64,000 nucleotides of DNA from Bacteroidota bacterium (GTDB taxonomy: Bacteria > Bacteroidota > Bacteroidia > Flavobacteriales > Flavobacteriaceae), in assembly GCA_024279425.1 (NCBI GenBank), contig JAJRRO010000081.1, positions 18,913 to 82,912 of the forward strand, written 5' to 3'. Below, piece by piece: positions 8,408 through 17,800 of this stretch (the first letter of the stretch is position 1; the number at the start of each line of letters is the position of its first letter). Under the pieces are notes generated by a model. The model saw only the letters and a program-made list of their open reading frames with translations, had not been told where the DNA came from and did no database searches. A program made the position numbers and the translations under genes.

Positions 8408-9336
8408 TACTTATATTTTATTTCTTGCTGGGAGGCATTGGCAATTCCCTCAATTACAGGGATGAATTTGTTTGCAAGGGTCGCCATATGTCCGAAATCC
8501 ATTAAAGAAACTTCATCTCCTACTTTATGATACTGATCAAAATTTGTGAAATCAAAAGTAGAAAATGTCTGTGAAGGCACTTCAAACTCGGTATGGAAAG
8601 GAAAGTTATCTGAACGCATGAATAAATCAAATTCCTTTGCCGTAGGAAGAAAACCCACAAGCTTCTCTTTCGCATAGCCATTACAGACTTCGGCCAAATT
8701 TGAACGTTCATAACCAGTGGCATAAGTCAAATAATCCCTGCCGACCAATGGCACACCCAGCATCTCAAAATTTAGCATCGTATACAAATTGAAATTCTGC
8801 TCTTTTAATTTTTTCGCCAAGTGCTTAGACCCCAAAAGTCCTTTTTCCTCAGCACTAAAAAGCGCAAAGACCAAACTTCGCTTATTGCTCCTGGCCTTCC
8901 CAAAATAACGAGCCAACTCTAAAACGGTAGTGGTTCCCGCTGCATTATCATTTGCTCCATTGGCTATGGTGTCACCATTAACCGCATTTCTTATACCTAT
9001 ATGATCATAATGTGCTCCTATTACTATAAACTCATTTTTCAACTGCTCATCATTACCTTCTATGAAGCCAACAATATTATAAGCGATTTTTTGAGAATTA
9101 GAAAGCGTATCTCTATAGGATTGGAAATAAGGTTTTATTCGATTCGCTTCAAATATTTTTTCAATAAACCCGGCAGCCTTCTCAATTCCCTCGCTACCCG
9201 AATCACGTCCTTGTAGTTCATCGGATGCCAAAAAGCTCATTATCCTCCCAACTTTGGCCTTATCGGTTTTTATAGAATTTGAAGAACCACAGCTTATTAT
9301 AATACAAACAAATACTGCTAGGTAAAAATTTTTCAT
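8407..9336 (-). CDS. M28-family zinc aminopeptidase lipoprotein
   Basis: A 309-residue exported peptidase. The N-terminus is a lipoprotein signal with IISC at residues 13-16, so it is probably anchored to a membrane facing the periplasm. The M28 zinc site is visible in order: GAHYDHIG (His, Asp), GANDNAAG (bridging Asp) and SAEEKGLLG (the catalytic and metal Glu pair). A later metal Asp and His lie in FMRSDNFPFH. It likely trims N-terminal residues from peptides. It is the first gene of a two-gene unit with the SDR. Confidence 0.88.
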   Translation of the reverse strand: MKNFYLAVFVCIIISCGSSNSIKTDKAKVGRIMSFLASDELQGRDSGSEGIEKAAGFIEKIFEANRIKPYFQSYRDTLSNSQKIAYNIVGFIEGNDEQLKNEFIVIGAHYDHIGIRNAVNGDTIANGANDNAAGTTTVLELARYFGKARSNKRSLVFALFSAEEKGLLGSKHLAKKLKEQNFNLYTMLNFEMLGVPLVGRDYLTYATGYERSNLAEVCNGYAKEKLVGFLPTAKEFDLFMRSDNFPFHTEFEVPSQTFSTFDFTNFDQYHKVGDEVSLMDFGHMATLANKFIPVIEGIANASQQEIKYK

Positions 9337-9361
9337 TCAGAGCTCATTTGGATTTAAAGGT

Positions 9362-9388
9362 AAAAAAACATCCGCCTTTGGCGGATGC
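9362..9388 (-). terminator. Intrinsic terminator of the pdh unit
   Basis: CATCCGCC and GGCGGATG form an eight-pair stem at 9369-9387 around a TTT loop. On the minus strand it is followed by a seven-T run (9362-9368), 30 bases after the E2 stop codon. Confidence 0.85.
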
Positions 9389-9416
9389 ATTCTATGATAT
9401 ATTTATTGTACCAAAA

Positions 9417-11060
9417 CTAAGCCAGCATGGTTACCGGGTTTTCCATGTACGCCCTTAGTGTCTGTAGAAATTGTGCTCCCGTAGCTCCATCAACCGTTCT
9501 ATGGTCGCAAGCCAATGAAAGTTTCATTGTACTACCAACAACAATTTCGCCGTTTTTGACTATCGGTTTTTCAACAATGGCCCCTACCGATAAGATTGCG
9601 GAATTGGGTTGGTTTATTATTGAAGTAAACTCCAAAATACCAAACATTCCCAAGTTGGAAACCGTAAAAGTGCTTCCTTCCATCTCGGCTGGCGTCAATT
9701 TTTTAATTCTTGCCCTGCCCGCTAAATCTTTTACCGAAGCTCCTATCTGTGTTAGACTCAATTGGTCTGTAAACTTTACAACGGGTACAACCAATCCTTC
9801 TTCAACTGCCACGGCCACACCAACATGTACATGATGGTTATACCTTGTCGTATCCCCATTCCATGTAGTGTTAACCTGTGGGTGCTTTTTCAAAGCCATG
9901 GCGCAAGCTTTTACAACCATGTCATTAAAAGACACTTTAGTGTCAGGTAAATTGTTTATCTGTAATCTTGACGCTTTGGCATTATCCATACCAACCTCAA
10001 TGGTCAAATAGTAATGCGGTGCTGTAAACTTTGATTCGGCCAATCTTTTGGTAATGATTTTTCGCATTTGCGAATTTTTCATCTCTTCTGAGCTTTCTTC
10101 ACCAACAGGTAAAATTATTGGTGCACTGCTACTTGAAGCAGTGGATAATTCCACTGGGGCCACCGCTGGTTGTAATCGCTCTGGGGATGGTACATAGCCT
10201 TCAATATCTTTCTTCACGATTCTACCATGTTCTCCCGTACCTTTTACATCTTTAAGGTCAATTCCTTTTTCCTTGGCAATTCTCTTTGCCAATGGGGATG
10301 CAAAAATGCGTTTTCCGTCATAAACTGAAATCGTATTCATTTCCTCTACGGTTTCAGTGACTTTGCTATCTTTTTTCTCAACTTCTGAAACGTCTTCGCT
10401 TTTATCTGAAGAAGATTTTGCATTCAATATTGCATTCACATCGGTGCCGACAGGCCCAATAACAGCAAGAACAGCGTCGACTGGGGATGATTCCCCTTCT
10501 TGAATACCAATATATAATAATGTACCTGAGTAGAATGATTCAAATTCCATTGTAGCTTTGTCAGTTTCAATCTCGGCTAAAATATCGCCTTCCTCCACTA
10601 CATCACCAACCTTTTTCAACCAAGTGGCTACCGTACCTTCCTCCATGGTATCACTTAAACGGGGCATCTTGATTATCTCAACTTCATCGGGAATTTTAAC
10701 AGGTTCGGAGCCACCATCAGATGCATTTGTTGCAGCCTCAGGAATTTCAGAAATTGCTTCATCAGAACGTTCTTCCTTACTTTCAGCAGAAGTACCATTC
10801 AATAAACCCGAAATATCTTCACCTTCTTCTCCTACAATGGCCAAAAGTGAATCGACTGGGGCACCGTTTCCTTCCGCAATCCCGATATAAAGCAAAGTGC
10901 CTTCATGAAATGATTCAAATTCCATTGTGGCCTTATCAGTTTCTATTTCTGCCAGTATATCCCCTTCCTCAATCTTATCTCCAACTTTCTTCAGCCATTT
11001 GGCTACGGTACCTTCTTCCATGGTATCGCTAAGCCTAGGCATATTTATCACTTCTGCCAT
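9417..11060 (-). CDS. pdhC: Pyruvate dehydrogenase E2, dihydrolipoamide acetyltransferase
   Basis: Core acetyltransferase of the pyruvate dehydrogenase complex, converting pyruvate-derived acetyl groups to acetyl-CoA. The 547 residues hold two lipoyl domains (about 1-80 and 133-210), each with the lipoylated Lys in ETDKATMEFES. A flexible acidic linker follows, then a peripheral-subunit-binding domain (ASPLAKRIAKEKGIDL near 255-290) and the catalytic domain ending with DHRTVDGATGAQFL, which carries the active His and Asp. The two lipoyl domains are near copies at DNA level. It lies seven bases after the E1 alpha gene. The E1 beta and E3 genes are not in this window. Confidence 0.95.
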   Translation of the reverse strand: MAEVINMPRLSDTMEEGTVAKWLKKVGDKIEEGDILAEIETDKATMEFESFHEGTLLYIGIAEGNGAPVDSLLAIVGEEGEDISGLLNGTSAESKEERSDEAISEIPEAATNASDGGSEPVKIPDEVEIIKMPRLSDTMEEGTVATWLKKVGDVVEEGDILAEIETDKATMEFESFYSGTLLYIGIQEGESSPVDAVLAVIGPVGTDVNAILNAKSSSDKSEDVSEVEKKDSKVTETVEEMNTISVYDGKRIFASPLAKRIAKEKGIDLKDVKGTGEHGRIVKKDIEGYVPSPERLQPAVAPVELSTASSSSAPIILPVGEESSEEMKNSQMRKIITKRLAESKFTAPHYYLTIEVGMDNAKASRLQINNLPDTKVSFNDMVVKACAMALKKHPQVNTTWNGDTTRYNHHVHVGVAVAVEEGLVVPVVKFTDQLSLTQIGASVKDLAGRARIKKLTPAEMEGSTFTVSNLGMFGILEFTSIINQPNSAILSVGAIVEKPIVKNGEIVVGSTMKLSLACDHRTVDGATGAQFLQTLRAYMENPVTMLA

Positions 11061-11067
11061 TTATCTA

Positions 11068-12063
11068 TTATTTATGTTGTACAAATGGAAAATCCTCTTG
11101 ATCATAAACCACATCATATAACTGGTTAATCGGCGGATAATCTGAATCCTCAGCAAATTTTTCACACTCTAAGACTTTTGCCTTTACAGCACCGTTTATT
11201 TCTTTGATTTCGTCTTCAGATGCATAATTCTTATCTCTAATAACTTCCAAGACCTGTGAAATAGGGTCTATTTTTTTGTACTCCTCAACCTCATCCTTAG
11301 TTCTATAATGTTGGGCATCTGACATCGAGTGACCTCTATAACGGTAGGTCTTCATTTCCAAGAAAGTTGGTCCGCCACCACTTCTGGCACGTTCTATCGC
11401 CTTGCTCATTTCCTTGGCAACTGTAACAGGATCCATTCCGTCAACAGGTCCACAAGGCATTTCATAGCCAAGTCCAAGTTTCCATATTTCAGTGGAATGC
11501 GATGTTCTTGCCACAGAAGTCCCCATGGCATACCCATTGTTTTCACATACAAAGACAACGGGTAATTGCCAAAGCATAGCCAGGTTAAAACTCTCATGTA
11601 GCGAACCTTGTCTAACGGCTCCGTCGCCCATATAACATAACGTGACAGAATCTCTTTTGAAGTATTTATCGGCGAATGCCAGACCAGCACCTAATGGAAT
11701 TTGGCCGCCCACGATTCCATGACCGCCATAAAAACGATGTTCTTTGGAAAATATGTGCATAGACCCTCCCATACCCTTAGAAGTACCTGTTACTTTTCCA
11801 TAAAGTTCCGCCATCACCCTTTTGGGATCCACTCCCATCCCAATTGGTTGTACATGGTTTCTATAGGCGGTTAGCATTCTATCTTTCGTAAGGTCCATGG
11901 CATGTAGCGCTCCTGCCAAAACAGCCTCTTGTCCATTGTATAAATGGAGAAACCCTCTTACTTTCTGTTGAATATAAACAGCTGCAAGCTTGTCCTCAAA
12001 CTTTCTCCAGAACAGCATGTCTTCGTACCACTTTAGATATGTTTCTTTGGTGATTTTTTCCAT
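11068..12063 (-). CDS. pdhA: Pyruvate dehydrogenase E1 component, alpha subunit
   Basis: Thiamine-diphosphate-dependent decarboxylase subunit of the pyruvate dehydrogenase complex. The 331-residue protein contains the TPP/Mg motif GDGAVRQGSLHES running to VCENN (residues about 145-180), GHGIVGGQIPLGAGLAF before it, and the loop YRYRGHSMSDAQHYR near 240-255. It is the alpha-type subunit, so a separate beta subunit gene must exist elsewhere. It heads the operon with pdhC. Confidence 0.95.
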   Translation of the reverse strand: MEKITKETYLKWYEDMLFWRKFEDKLAAVYIQQKVRGFLHLYNGQEAVLAGALHAMDLTKDRMLTAYRNHVQPIGMGVDPKRVMAELYGKVTGTSKGMGGSMHIFSKEHRFYGGHGIVGGQIPLGAGLAFADKYFKRDSVTLCYMGDGAVRQGSLHESFNLAMLWQLPVVFVCENNGYAMGTSVARTSHSTEIWKLGLGYEMPCGPVDGMDPVTVAKEMSKAIERARSGGGPTFLEMKTYRYRGHSMSDAQHYRTKDEVEEYKKIDPISQVLEVIRDKNYASEDEIKEINGAVKAKVLECEKFAEDSDYPPINQLYDVVYDQEDFPFVQHK

Positions 12064-12138
12064 TAATCCATTTTTAATTAAAAATTCGCATTTTCCTCAG
12101 GGCCCGGTAATCCATAATATGCTAAGAAAACGGAAAGA

Positions 12139-12146
12139 CAAAAATA
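12139..12146 (-). promoter_or_regulatory. Putative -7 box for the pdhA-pdhC unit
   Basis: TATTTTTG on the minus strand, 76 bases before the pdhA start, matches TAnnTTTG. No clear -33 element. The remaining 210-base gap between pdhA and cdd shows no gene. Confidence 0.35.
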
Positions 12147-12275
12147 CACATATTAATCAATCGGTAAAAAAATAAAGGGAAAAGCTTACTGTAAAAACCG
12201 GTGATCATTGGCATACTAACAAAACCATCCTTTTTGATTAAATCTATAACCAAAACCTCCAAGAAAAAGAGAAAC

Positions 12276-12758
12276 CTATACATACGTATTGTTGAAAGCC
12301 AAAGGAAGAATATCGGCAAGCGAATGGCATTTTATCACCTGACCGCTCTCACCCATCAAAATCAATTCAATAGGGCTTTTTTGCCTGAATTCGTATTCAG
12401 AAATAGATTGCCTACAATTACCACAAGGAGCGACTGGTTTGTCAACCAAATGATTTTTTGACCTAGCCGTAATGGCTATAGACTTGATTTTAATTCCAGG
12501 ATATTTAGCGCCAGCCTGAAAAACAGCTACGCGCTCTGCACATAAACCAGAAGGATAAGATGCATTCTCTTGATTGTTACCGATCACAACTTCATTGTTA
12601 TCCAATAATACGGCCGCCCCCACTTGAAAGTTCGAATAGGGAGCATACGCATCTTTTCTGGCATCAATGGCCAAAAGCATCAAATCTCGATCCCACCGAT
12701 TTAACTCTTCCAAGGATTCAAACACCAGAAGTTCAAAAGCGACATTTCGTTTTTTCAT
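12276..12758 (-). CDS. cdd: Cytidine deaminase
   Basis: Zinc enzyme of pyrimidine salvage that deaminates cytidine and deoxycytidine to uridine forms. The 160-residue length fits the tetrameric family. The zinc site is CAERVAVFQAG (Cys and catalytic Glu) and PCGNCRQ (two Cys), with YAPYSNFQVGAA in front as the usual substrate loop. It lies between pdhA and porV; cdd next to porV and gldJ is a known arrangement in flavobacteria. Confidence 0.93.
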   Translation of the reverse strand: MKKRNVAFELLVFESLEELNRWDRDLMLLAIDARKDAYAPYSNFQVGAAVLLDNNEVVIGNNQENASYPSGLCAERVAVFQAGAKYPGIKIKSIAITARSKNHLVDKPVAPCGNCRQSISEYEFRQKSPIELILMGESGQVIKCHSLADILPLAFNNTYV

Positions 12759-12782
12759 ATTTTGAGTACATGCTAGCCTAAA

Positions 12783-12818
12783 AATAACAAAACCTGCACA
12801 AATGCAGGTTTTGTTATT
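12783..12818 (-). terminator. Strong hairpin terminator after porV
   Basis: A perfect 16-pair stem (12783-12798 with 12803-12818) around CAAA, rich in A/T at the base so that a U-tract is produced on either strand. It lies 27 bases beyond the porV stop codon and 24 bases before the cdd start. Confidence 0.8.
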
Positions 12819-12845
12819 GATATTCTTACTTGTTAATTATTCTCC

Positions 12846-13988
12846 TTAATTAAAAAGTTCTTCCCCCAAGTTAAAAGTAAGCGCAAAACGCAATGTGTTT
12901 TCCAAAGGATTCTTGATCTGGGATGTAGAGAACAGATAAGAAAAGTCTATTTGGGCAGCTTTAAATTTGAACCCTGCTCCCATGGTAAAAAACTTTCGAG
13001 AACCTTTTTCCTCACTTTCATTAAAATAACCAGTCCTAATCATAAAGGCATCCTGATACGTATACTCAGCTCCCAAGGCCCATGTGAACTCTTTAAGCTC
13101 TTCACCAAAACCATCCGGGGCATCGCCAAAGGATTTAAAGATTCCATTAAAGAAACCTATTTGCTGATACTCGTCATTATCTACAGAATCAATAACCCCA
13201 TCCTCATTAAAATCCTTCGGTGTAGGCACCAACAACTTATTAAACTCAGTTGTTATACCCAAGACATTATCCTGATCTAAAATAAAATCAAATCCAGCAC
13301 CGAATTTCAGGTTTACAGGTAAAAAATTCTCCTGCCCGCCTTCATCGTATTTTATTTTCCCACCAAGATTGGATAGATTAAACCCAGCTCTCCATCTACC
13401 GTCAAAGCTGTTATATGCAATTTCACGAGAACGATAATATCCTGCCACATCCACGGCAAAAGTGCTAGCTGCCTGTGAATCCTCGGATCCATTTTGTGGT
13501 AGTTTCAAATTAGACCTTATAAATCTACCTCCCACCGCCATTGAGAAAGTTGGACTCAATTTCATAGAATAAGAGCCATCCAAAGCCAATTCGTTTGGTT
13601 TTGCCAAAGTACCTGGGTCGTTGGCAAACTGTCTTAATTCAATCTCTCCAAGAGTAAAATATCTCAAACTGACCGCAAAAGCACTTTGATCATCAAGTTT
13701 ATTATAAAAACTGGCGTTTAACAGTGATATATCTGTAATAATGCTTTCCAAGTAGGGAGTATAACTTAACCCTATACCTATTTTACGCTCAGCAAAAGCA
13801 AATTTTGCAGGATTCCATTGTTGGGAAAAAGCATCAGTTGAAGTTGCCACACCCATATCTCCCATACCCCCAGCCCTTGCATCCGCAGCTATGGTCAAAA
13901 AAGGCACTGCAGTTGTTATGACTCTATCATCTTGAGCCGATAATTCCACAATAAAGGCCAATAGAATAAGTAATGATAATTTTCTCAT
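12846..13988 (-). CDS. porV: Type IX secretion outer-membrane protein PorV
   Basis: A FadL-like beta barrel that shuttles type IX secretion cargo from the SprA translocon to the attachment complex. The 380-residue protein has a signal peptide (residues 1-19) and then the PorV-specific start VPFLTIAADARAGGMGDMGVATS, continuing QQWNPAKFAF. The rest is alternating beta-strand sequence with Asp/Asn-rich loops. The position next to gldJ, divergent, and cdd matches other gliding flavobacteria. Confidence 0.93.
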   Translation of the reverse strand: MRKLSLLILLAFIVELSAQDDRVITTAVPFLTIAADARAGGMGDMGVATSTDAFSQQWNPAKFAFAERKIGIGLSYTPYLESIITDISLLNASFYNKLDDQSAFAVSLRYFTLGEIELRQFANDPGTLAKPNELALDGSYSMKLSPTFSMAVGGRFIRSNLKLPQNGSEDSQAASTFAVDVAGYYRSREIAYNSFDGRWRAGFNLSNLGGKIKYDEGGQENFLPVNLKFGAGFDFILDQDNVLGITTEFNKLLVPTPKDFNEDGVIDSVDNDEYQQIGFFNGIFKSFGDAPDGFGEELKEFTWALGAEYTYQDAFMIRTGYFNESEEKGSRKFFTMGAGFKFKAAQIDFSYLFSTSQIKNPLENTLRFALTFNLGEELFN

Positions 13989-14464
13989 TTTTCAAGCTTA
14001 TTATAATTCCGAGGCAAATCTAATATTAGAATCTTAATATTAAAAATAAACACCGCCATCTTTTAAATATATTAGTTGTACTACATGTAAACGAGCATTT
14101 TAATGATATCTTATATTGTAGGATAAAAATATTTGTGAAAATTCATTCTTTTTTTGAGCTATTAATCCCGAAACTTATTTCAATTATTGTCAAAACCCGT
14201 TCTTAATTTTAAAAATAGTTTAAGGTAGCCTGTTCATAAAGAAAAATAATCGCCCATACTATTATGGCAATTATCACGTTATATTTTTTGTATCACAACG
14301 TCTTTAAGCGTTTTAAAGCATTAAGGGTTTGCAAATATTTTTATTCGGTAAAATATTATAGCTAAATCATCGTTTTAATTGCCAAAGTGACACCAAATTA
14401 AATCAAAATACGAATTTCAAACCATCTAAACAGTGGTTTAAACATTTGAACTCAAGTCCAAATT
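13989..14464. other. 476-base divergent intergenic region between porV and gldJ
   Basis: Very AT-rich, no reading frame of interest. It must contain both promoters. On the minus strand TAGATTTG at 14015-14022 is a good -7 box for porV, 27 bases from its ATG, with a T-rich stretch about 19 bases further up in the -33 place. No convincing -7 box was found for gldJ; a near match lies around 14280-14290. Confidence 0.5.
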
Positions 14465-16135
14465 ATGAAAAAACAGTTTATCAAAATTGTACTTTCTTGT
14501 GCAGTGATTGCGGGAAGTTTTACAATTTCAAGTTGTAGCAAGAAGTCTTCATCTTCCAAAAACGTCTCTAGGGCTACAGGTTGGAAAATCAATGCCAAGG
14601 AAGGTGGTTTTCAATTTAATACAGACTTTAAAGAGCAGGAAACGGGTCCAGGTCTTGTTTTTGTTGAGGGAGGCACTTTTACAAAAGGTAAAGTACAGGA
14701 TGATGTAATGCGTGACTGGAACAATACCCCTACTTCCCAACATGTGCAATCTTTTTACATGGATGAAACGGAAGTCACCAATGTGATGTACTTGGAATAC
14801 TTGGACTATTTAAAGAGTGTTTATCCTCCTGAAAATCCCAAATACGCCAACATCTACAAAGGTGCCTTACCAGATACCTTGGTTTGGAGGAACCGCTTAG
14901 GCTTTAACGAGACTATGACCAATAACTATTTGAGACATCCTGCTTATGCGGAATATCCAGTTGTTGGTGTTAATTGGATTCAAGCTACCCAATTTGCTGA
15001 ATGGAGAACAGACCGTGTCAATGAGGTAATGCTCGAAAGGGAAGGTTATCTTTCCGAAGACGCAAAATATCATGCAGCTACTGGTGAGGTGGCGGGAACT
15101 TTTAGTACTGAGGCTTATCTTAACAGGCCTGAATCTGTTTATAATGGACAAATAGATTCGCTACAAGGCAAGATGAAAAAAGATAGTGTCAACACGTATG
15201 CCAAAAGAAGCAGTGGTATTATTATGCCCGAGTACAGACTACCTACGGAAACTGAATGGGAATATGCAGCTCAAGCCCAAGTTGGCTCAAGAGAGTATAA
15301 TAATTATAGGGGTAGAAAAAAATATCCATGGGAAGGGAGTTATACCAGAAACGGGCAGCGCGTCGGCCGAGGTGATCAACTTGCAAACTTTAAACAAGGA
15401 AAAGGCGACTATGGGGGAATTGCTGGATGGTCAGATGATGGAGCCGATATTACAGCTGAAGTGATGTCATACAAACCAAACGACCTAGGCCTATATGATA
15501 TGGCTGGCAATGTTGCCGAATGGGTAGCAGACGTTTATCGACCCATTGTTGATGATGAAATAAGCGACTTTAACTATTACCGTGGTAACATCTATATGAA
15601 AACCGCAATTGGGGAAGATGGTAAAGTAACCATTTTGAAAGATGAAATTGTATATGACACCTTACCAAATGGCAAGATAATAGCCGTTAATCTTCCTGGG
15701 GAAATCAAAATGGTTCCGGTAGATGAGCAAGAAACCTATTTAAGAACAAATTTCTCTTCAAGCGATAATAGGGGTTACAGAGATGGCGATCCAAGTTCTT
15801 CTCGATTCTTTGATAGATTTAGTGATGAAGAAGACGAAAGTACCGCCCGAAAAATGTATGATTCGCCTAAACATAAAGTGGAAAGAGATGAAGACGGAAA
15901 ATTGATTCGTCAGTACGACGAATCAAACAATAGAACTACCTTGATCAATGACGAAGTTCGGGTGTACAAAGGAGGATCTTGGAGAGACAGGGCTTATTGG
16001 TTAGATCCTGCACAACGAAGATACTTACCTCAATACATGGCAACTGACTATATTGGTTTCAGATGCGCTATGTCTAGAGTAGGTTCTAAATCAAAAACAA
16101 AGAACAAAACCATAAGAGGCAAAAAAGCCAAATAG
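14465..16135 (+). CDS. gldJ: Gliding motility lipoprotein GldJ
   Basis: Outer-membrane-associated lipoprotein needed for gliding and type IX secretion in flavobacteria; it stabilises GldK. The 556-residue protein has a lipoprotein signal with ISSC at residues 21-24 and a large formylglycine-generating-enzyme-like domain: FVEGGTFTKG near 75, FYMDETEVTNVMYLEYL near 98-114, YPVVGVNWIQA near 164, YRLPTETEWEYAA near 255, and GLYDMAGNVAEWVADVYRP near 340-358, ending with KGGSWRDRAYWLDPAQRRY and IGFRCAMSR. It is likely non-catalytic. A terminator separates it from murF. Confidence 0.95.
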   Translation: MKKQFIKIVLSCAVIAGSFTISSCSKKSSSSKNVSRATGWKINAKEGGFQFNTDFKEQETGPGLVFVEGGTFTKGKVQDDVMRDWNNTPTSQHVQSFYMDETEVTNVMYLEYLDYLKSVYPPENPKYANIYKGALPDTLVWRNRLGFNETMTNNYLRHPAYAEYPVVGVNWIQATQFAEWRTDRVNEVMLEREGYLSEDAKYHAATGEVAGTFSTEAYLNRPESVYNGQIDSLQGKMKKDSVNTYAKRSSGIIMPEYRLPTETEWEYAAQAQVGSREYNNYRGRKKYPWEGSYTRNGQRVGRGDQLANFKQGKGDYGGIAGWSDDGADITAEVMSYKPNDLGLYDMAGNVAEWVADVYRPIVDDEISDFNYYRGNIYMKTAIGEDGKVTILKDEIVYDTLPNGKIIAVNLPGEIKMVPVDEQETYLRTNFSSSDNRGYRDGDPSSSRFFDRFSDEEDESTARKMYDSPKHKVERDEDGKLIRQYDESNNRTTLINDEVRVYKGGSWRDRAYWLDPAQRRYLPQYMATDYIGFRCAMSRVGSKSKTKNKTIRGKKAK

Positions 16136-16156
16136 TTTTAATATAGACCGAGTTGA

Positions 16157-16190
16157 AGCCCTGACAGTATCACCGTCAGGGCTTTTTTTT
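16157..16190 (+). terminator. Intrinsic terminator after gldJ
   Basis: AGCCCTGAC and GTCAGGGCT pair around a nine-base loop, followed by eight T, 22 bases after gldJ. A TATCTTTG box directly follows (16189-16196) and could serve murF, whose ATG is at 16203. Confidence 0.88.
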
Positions 16191-16202
16191 ATCTTTGTTT
16201 TT

Positions 16203-17480
16203 ATGACAATAGAAAAAATACACCAAATCTTTTTAAAATTCCCCAATGTCTGCACTGATACTCGAAAAATAGAGAAAAACTGCATTTTCTTTGCCTTAAA
16301 AGGAGACAACTTCAATGGAAATGAATTTGCTCCTGAAGCCCTTAAAAAAGGGGCATCTTATGCCATCGTTGATGAAGAGGAATATGTTCTCAACACTAAG
16401 ACCATATTAGTAGAAGACGTTTTGCAATCGCTTCAGGAACTCGCAAAGTATCATAGGAATCAATGCAACGCCAAAGTTATAGCCCTTACCGGAAGCAATG
16501 GAAAAACAACTACCAAAGAATTGGTCAATGCCATCCTTTCAAAGAAATATAGAACCATTGCCACAAAGGGTAATCTCAACAACCATATTGGTGTACCCTT
16601 GACATTACTGTCCATTACAAAAAATACTGAATTGGCCATTGTAGAAATGGGAGCGAATCATTTAAAGGAAATTGAATTTCTTTGTTCTATTGCCCAGCCT
16701 GATTTTGGCTACATCACGAACTTTGGAAAAGCCCATCTCGAAGGGTTTGGCAGCCCCGAAGGAGTTATTCAAGGAAAAAGTGAACTTTATGATTATCTAA
16801 TCTCCAATGACAAGTCCATTTTTTTAAACGCTGATGACCCGACCCAATTGAAAAAACTGAGCGGCTATATGAAAAAGTATGGCTTCGCCATAACTAAAAA
16901 TGAGTACTATAGCATTATACTTATTGAAGCTGACCCCTTTGTCAAAATAAAAGTCGAAGGCCTATGTATTACTTCCAATTTAATTGGAAAATACAATTTC
17001 ACTAATTGTTGTGCGGCCATACTCATGGGCAAATATTTTAACATACCCCTTATTGACATAAAGATTGCCCTTGAACAGTACATCCCCTCCAACAACCGCT
17101 CTCAAATAATTGAAAAAAATGGAAAACAAATAATCTTGGACGCCTATAATGCCAACCCTACGAGTATGGAAGTGGCTCTTGAGAATTTCAGCACCCTTAG
17201 TAGTGAACGCAAATTTGCTTTTTTGGGAGACATGTTCGAGTTAGGCAAAACAGCTACCGATGAACATCAAAAAATCGCCGATTTGGCTTCTCGATTAGAT
17301 TTTGAAAAGGTGTTTCTCATAGGAGAGAACTTTGATAAAACCGACACTTATTTAAAAAAATTCGCGGCATTCAAAGATGTTGCCTCCTTCTTAGAAGAAA
17401 ATCCATTGCCACCCAACTGCAGCGTTATGATAAAGGGCTCAAGAGGAATGGTTTTGGAACGTCTGGTTGATTTGTTATAA
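16203..17480 (+). CDS. murF: UDP-MurNAc-tripeptide--D-alanyl-D-alanine ligase
   Basis: Adds D-Ala-D-Ala to the peptidoglycan precursor in the cytoplasm. At 425 residues it is normal length. The ATP loop is ALTGSNGKTTTKE at residues 95-107, followed by KGNLNNHIGVPLTLL, EMGANHLKEIEFL and the C-terminal ligase part with DAYNANPTSMEVAL and LGDMFELG. The N-terminal substrate domain keeps CTDTRKI. It is separated from gldJ by a terminator and convergent with a tRNA-Val gene. Confidence 0.94.
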   Translation: MTIEKIHQIFLKFPNVCTDTRKIEKNCIFFALKGDNFNGNEFAPEALKKGASYAIVDEEEYVLNTKTILVEDVLQSLQELAKYHRNQCNAKVIALTGSNGKTTTKELVNAILSKKYRTIATKGNLNNHIGVPLTLLSITKNTELAIVEMGANHLKEIEFLCSIAQPDFGYITNFGKAHLEGFGSPEGVIQGKSELYDYLISNDKSIFLNADDPTQLKKLSGYMKKYGFAITKNEYYSIILIEADPFVKIKVEGLCITSNLIGKYNFTNCCAAILMGKYFNIPLIDIKIALEQYIPSNNRSQIIEKNGKQIILDAYNANPTSMEVALENFSTLSSERKFAFLGDMFELGKTATDEHQKIADLASRLDFEKVFLIGENFDKTDTYLKKFAAFKDVASFLEENPLPPNCSVMIKGSRGMVLERLVDLL

Positions 17481-17517
17481 TCCAGAATCAGTGAAAGAAT
17501 ATCTACATTATAGATTG

Positions 17518-17592
17518 TGGGACATACTGGATTCGAACCAGTGACCTCTGCCCTGTCAAGGCAGCGCTCTAAACCAACTGAGCTAATATCCC
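17518..17592 (-). tRNA. tRNA-Val (anticodon GAC)
   Basis: On the minus strand the transcript begins GGGATATTAGCTCAG and ends with GGTTCGAATCC and the acceptor half ATGTCCC plus A73. The acceptor stem pairs fully with one G-U. The anticodon arm is CTGCC-TTGACAG-GGCAG, giving anticodon GAC for valine codon GUC. CCA is not encoded. It lies just beyond the murF 3' end on the opposite strand. Confidence 0.93.
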
Positions 17593-17800
17593 TTCTGAAT
17601 TTCAAAGCGCTAAGGTATAACTAATTTTTATTTCAAAAAACTTATCTATTCATCACCGAAATCTGAAAGGAAAATCATAAACCTTGCACCTTTTTTATTT
17701 GCGGAATATCATTTTATTAATATATTTTGTTACCCAATTTCAATTCATTCCGTTTTAATTTTAAAAAATGTATTTTTAAAGTTCTCATTCATAGTTTCCA

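Noticed and set aside
10480..11060. Two nearly identical DNA stretches in the E2 gene.
   Set aside because: They encode the two lipoyl domains of a normal multi-domain E2 and are not a mobile repeat.
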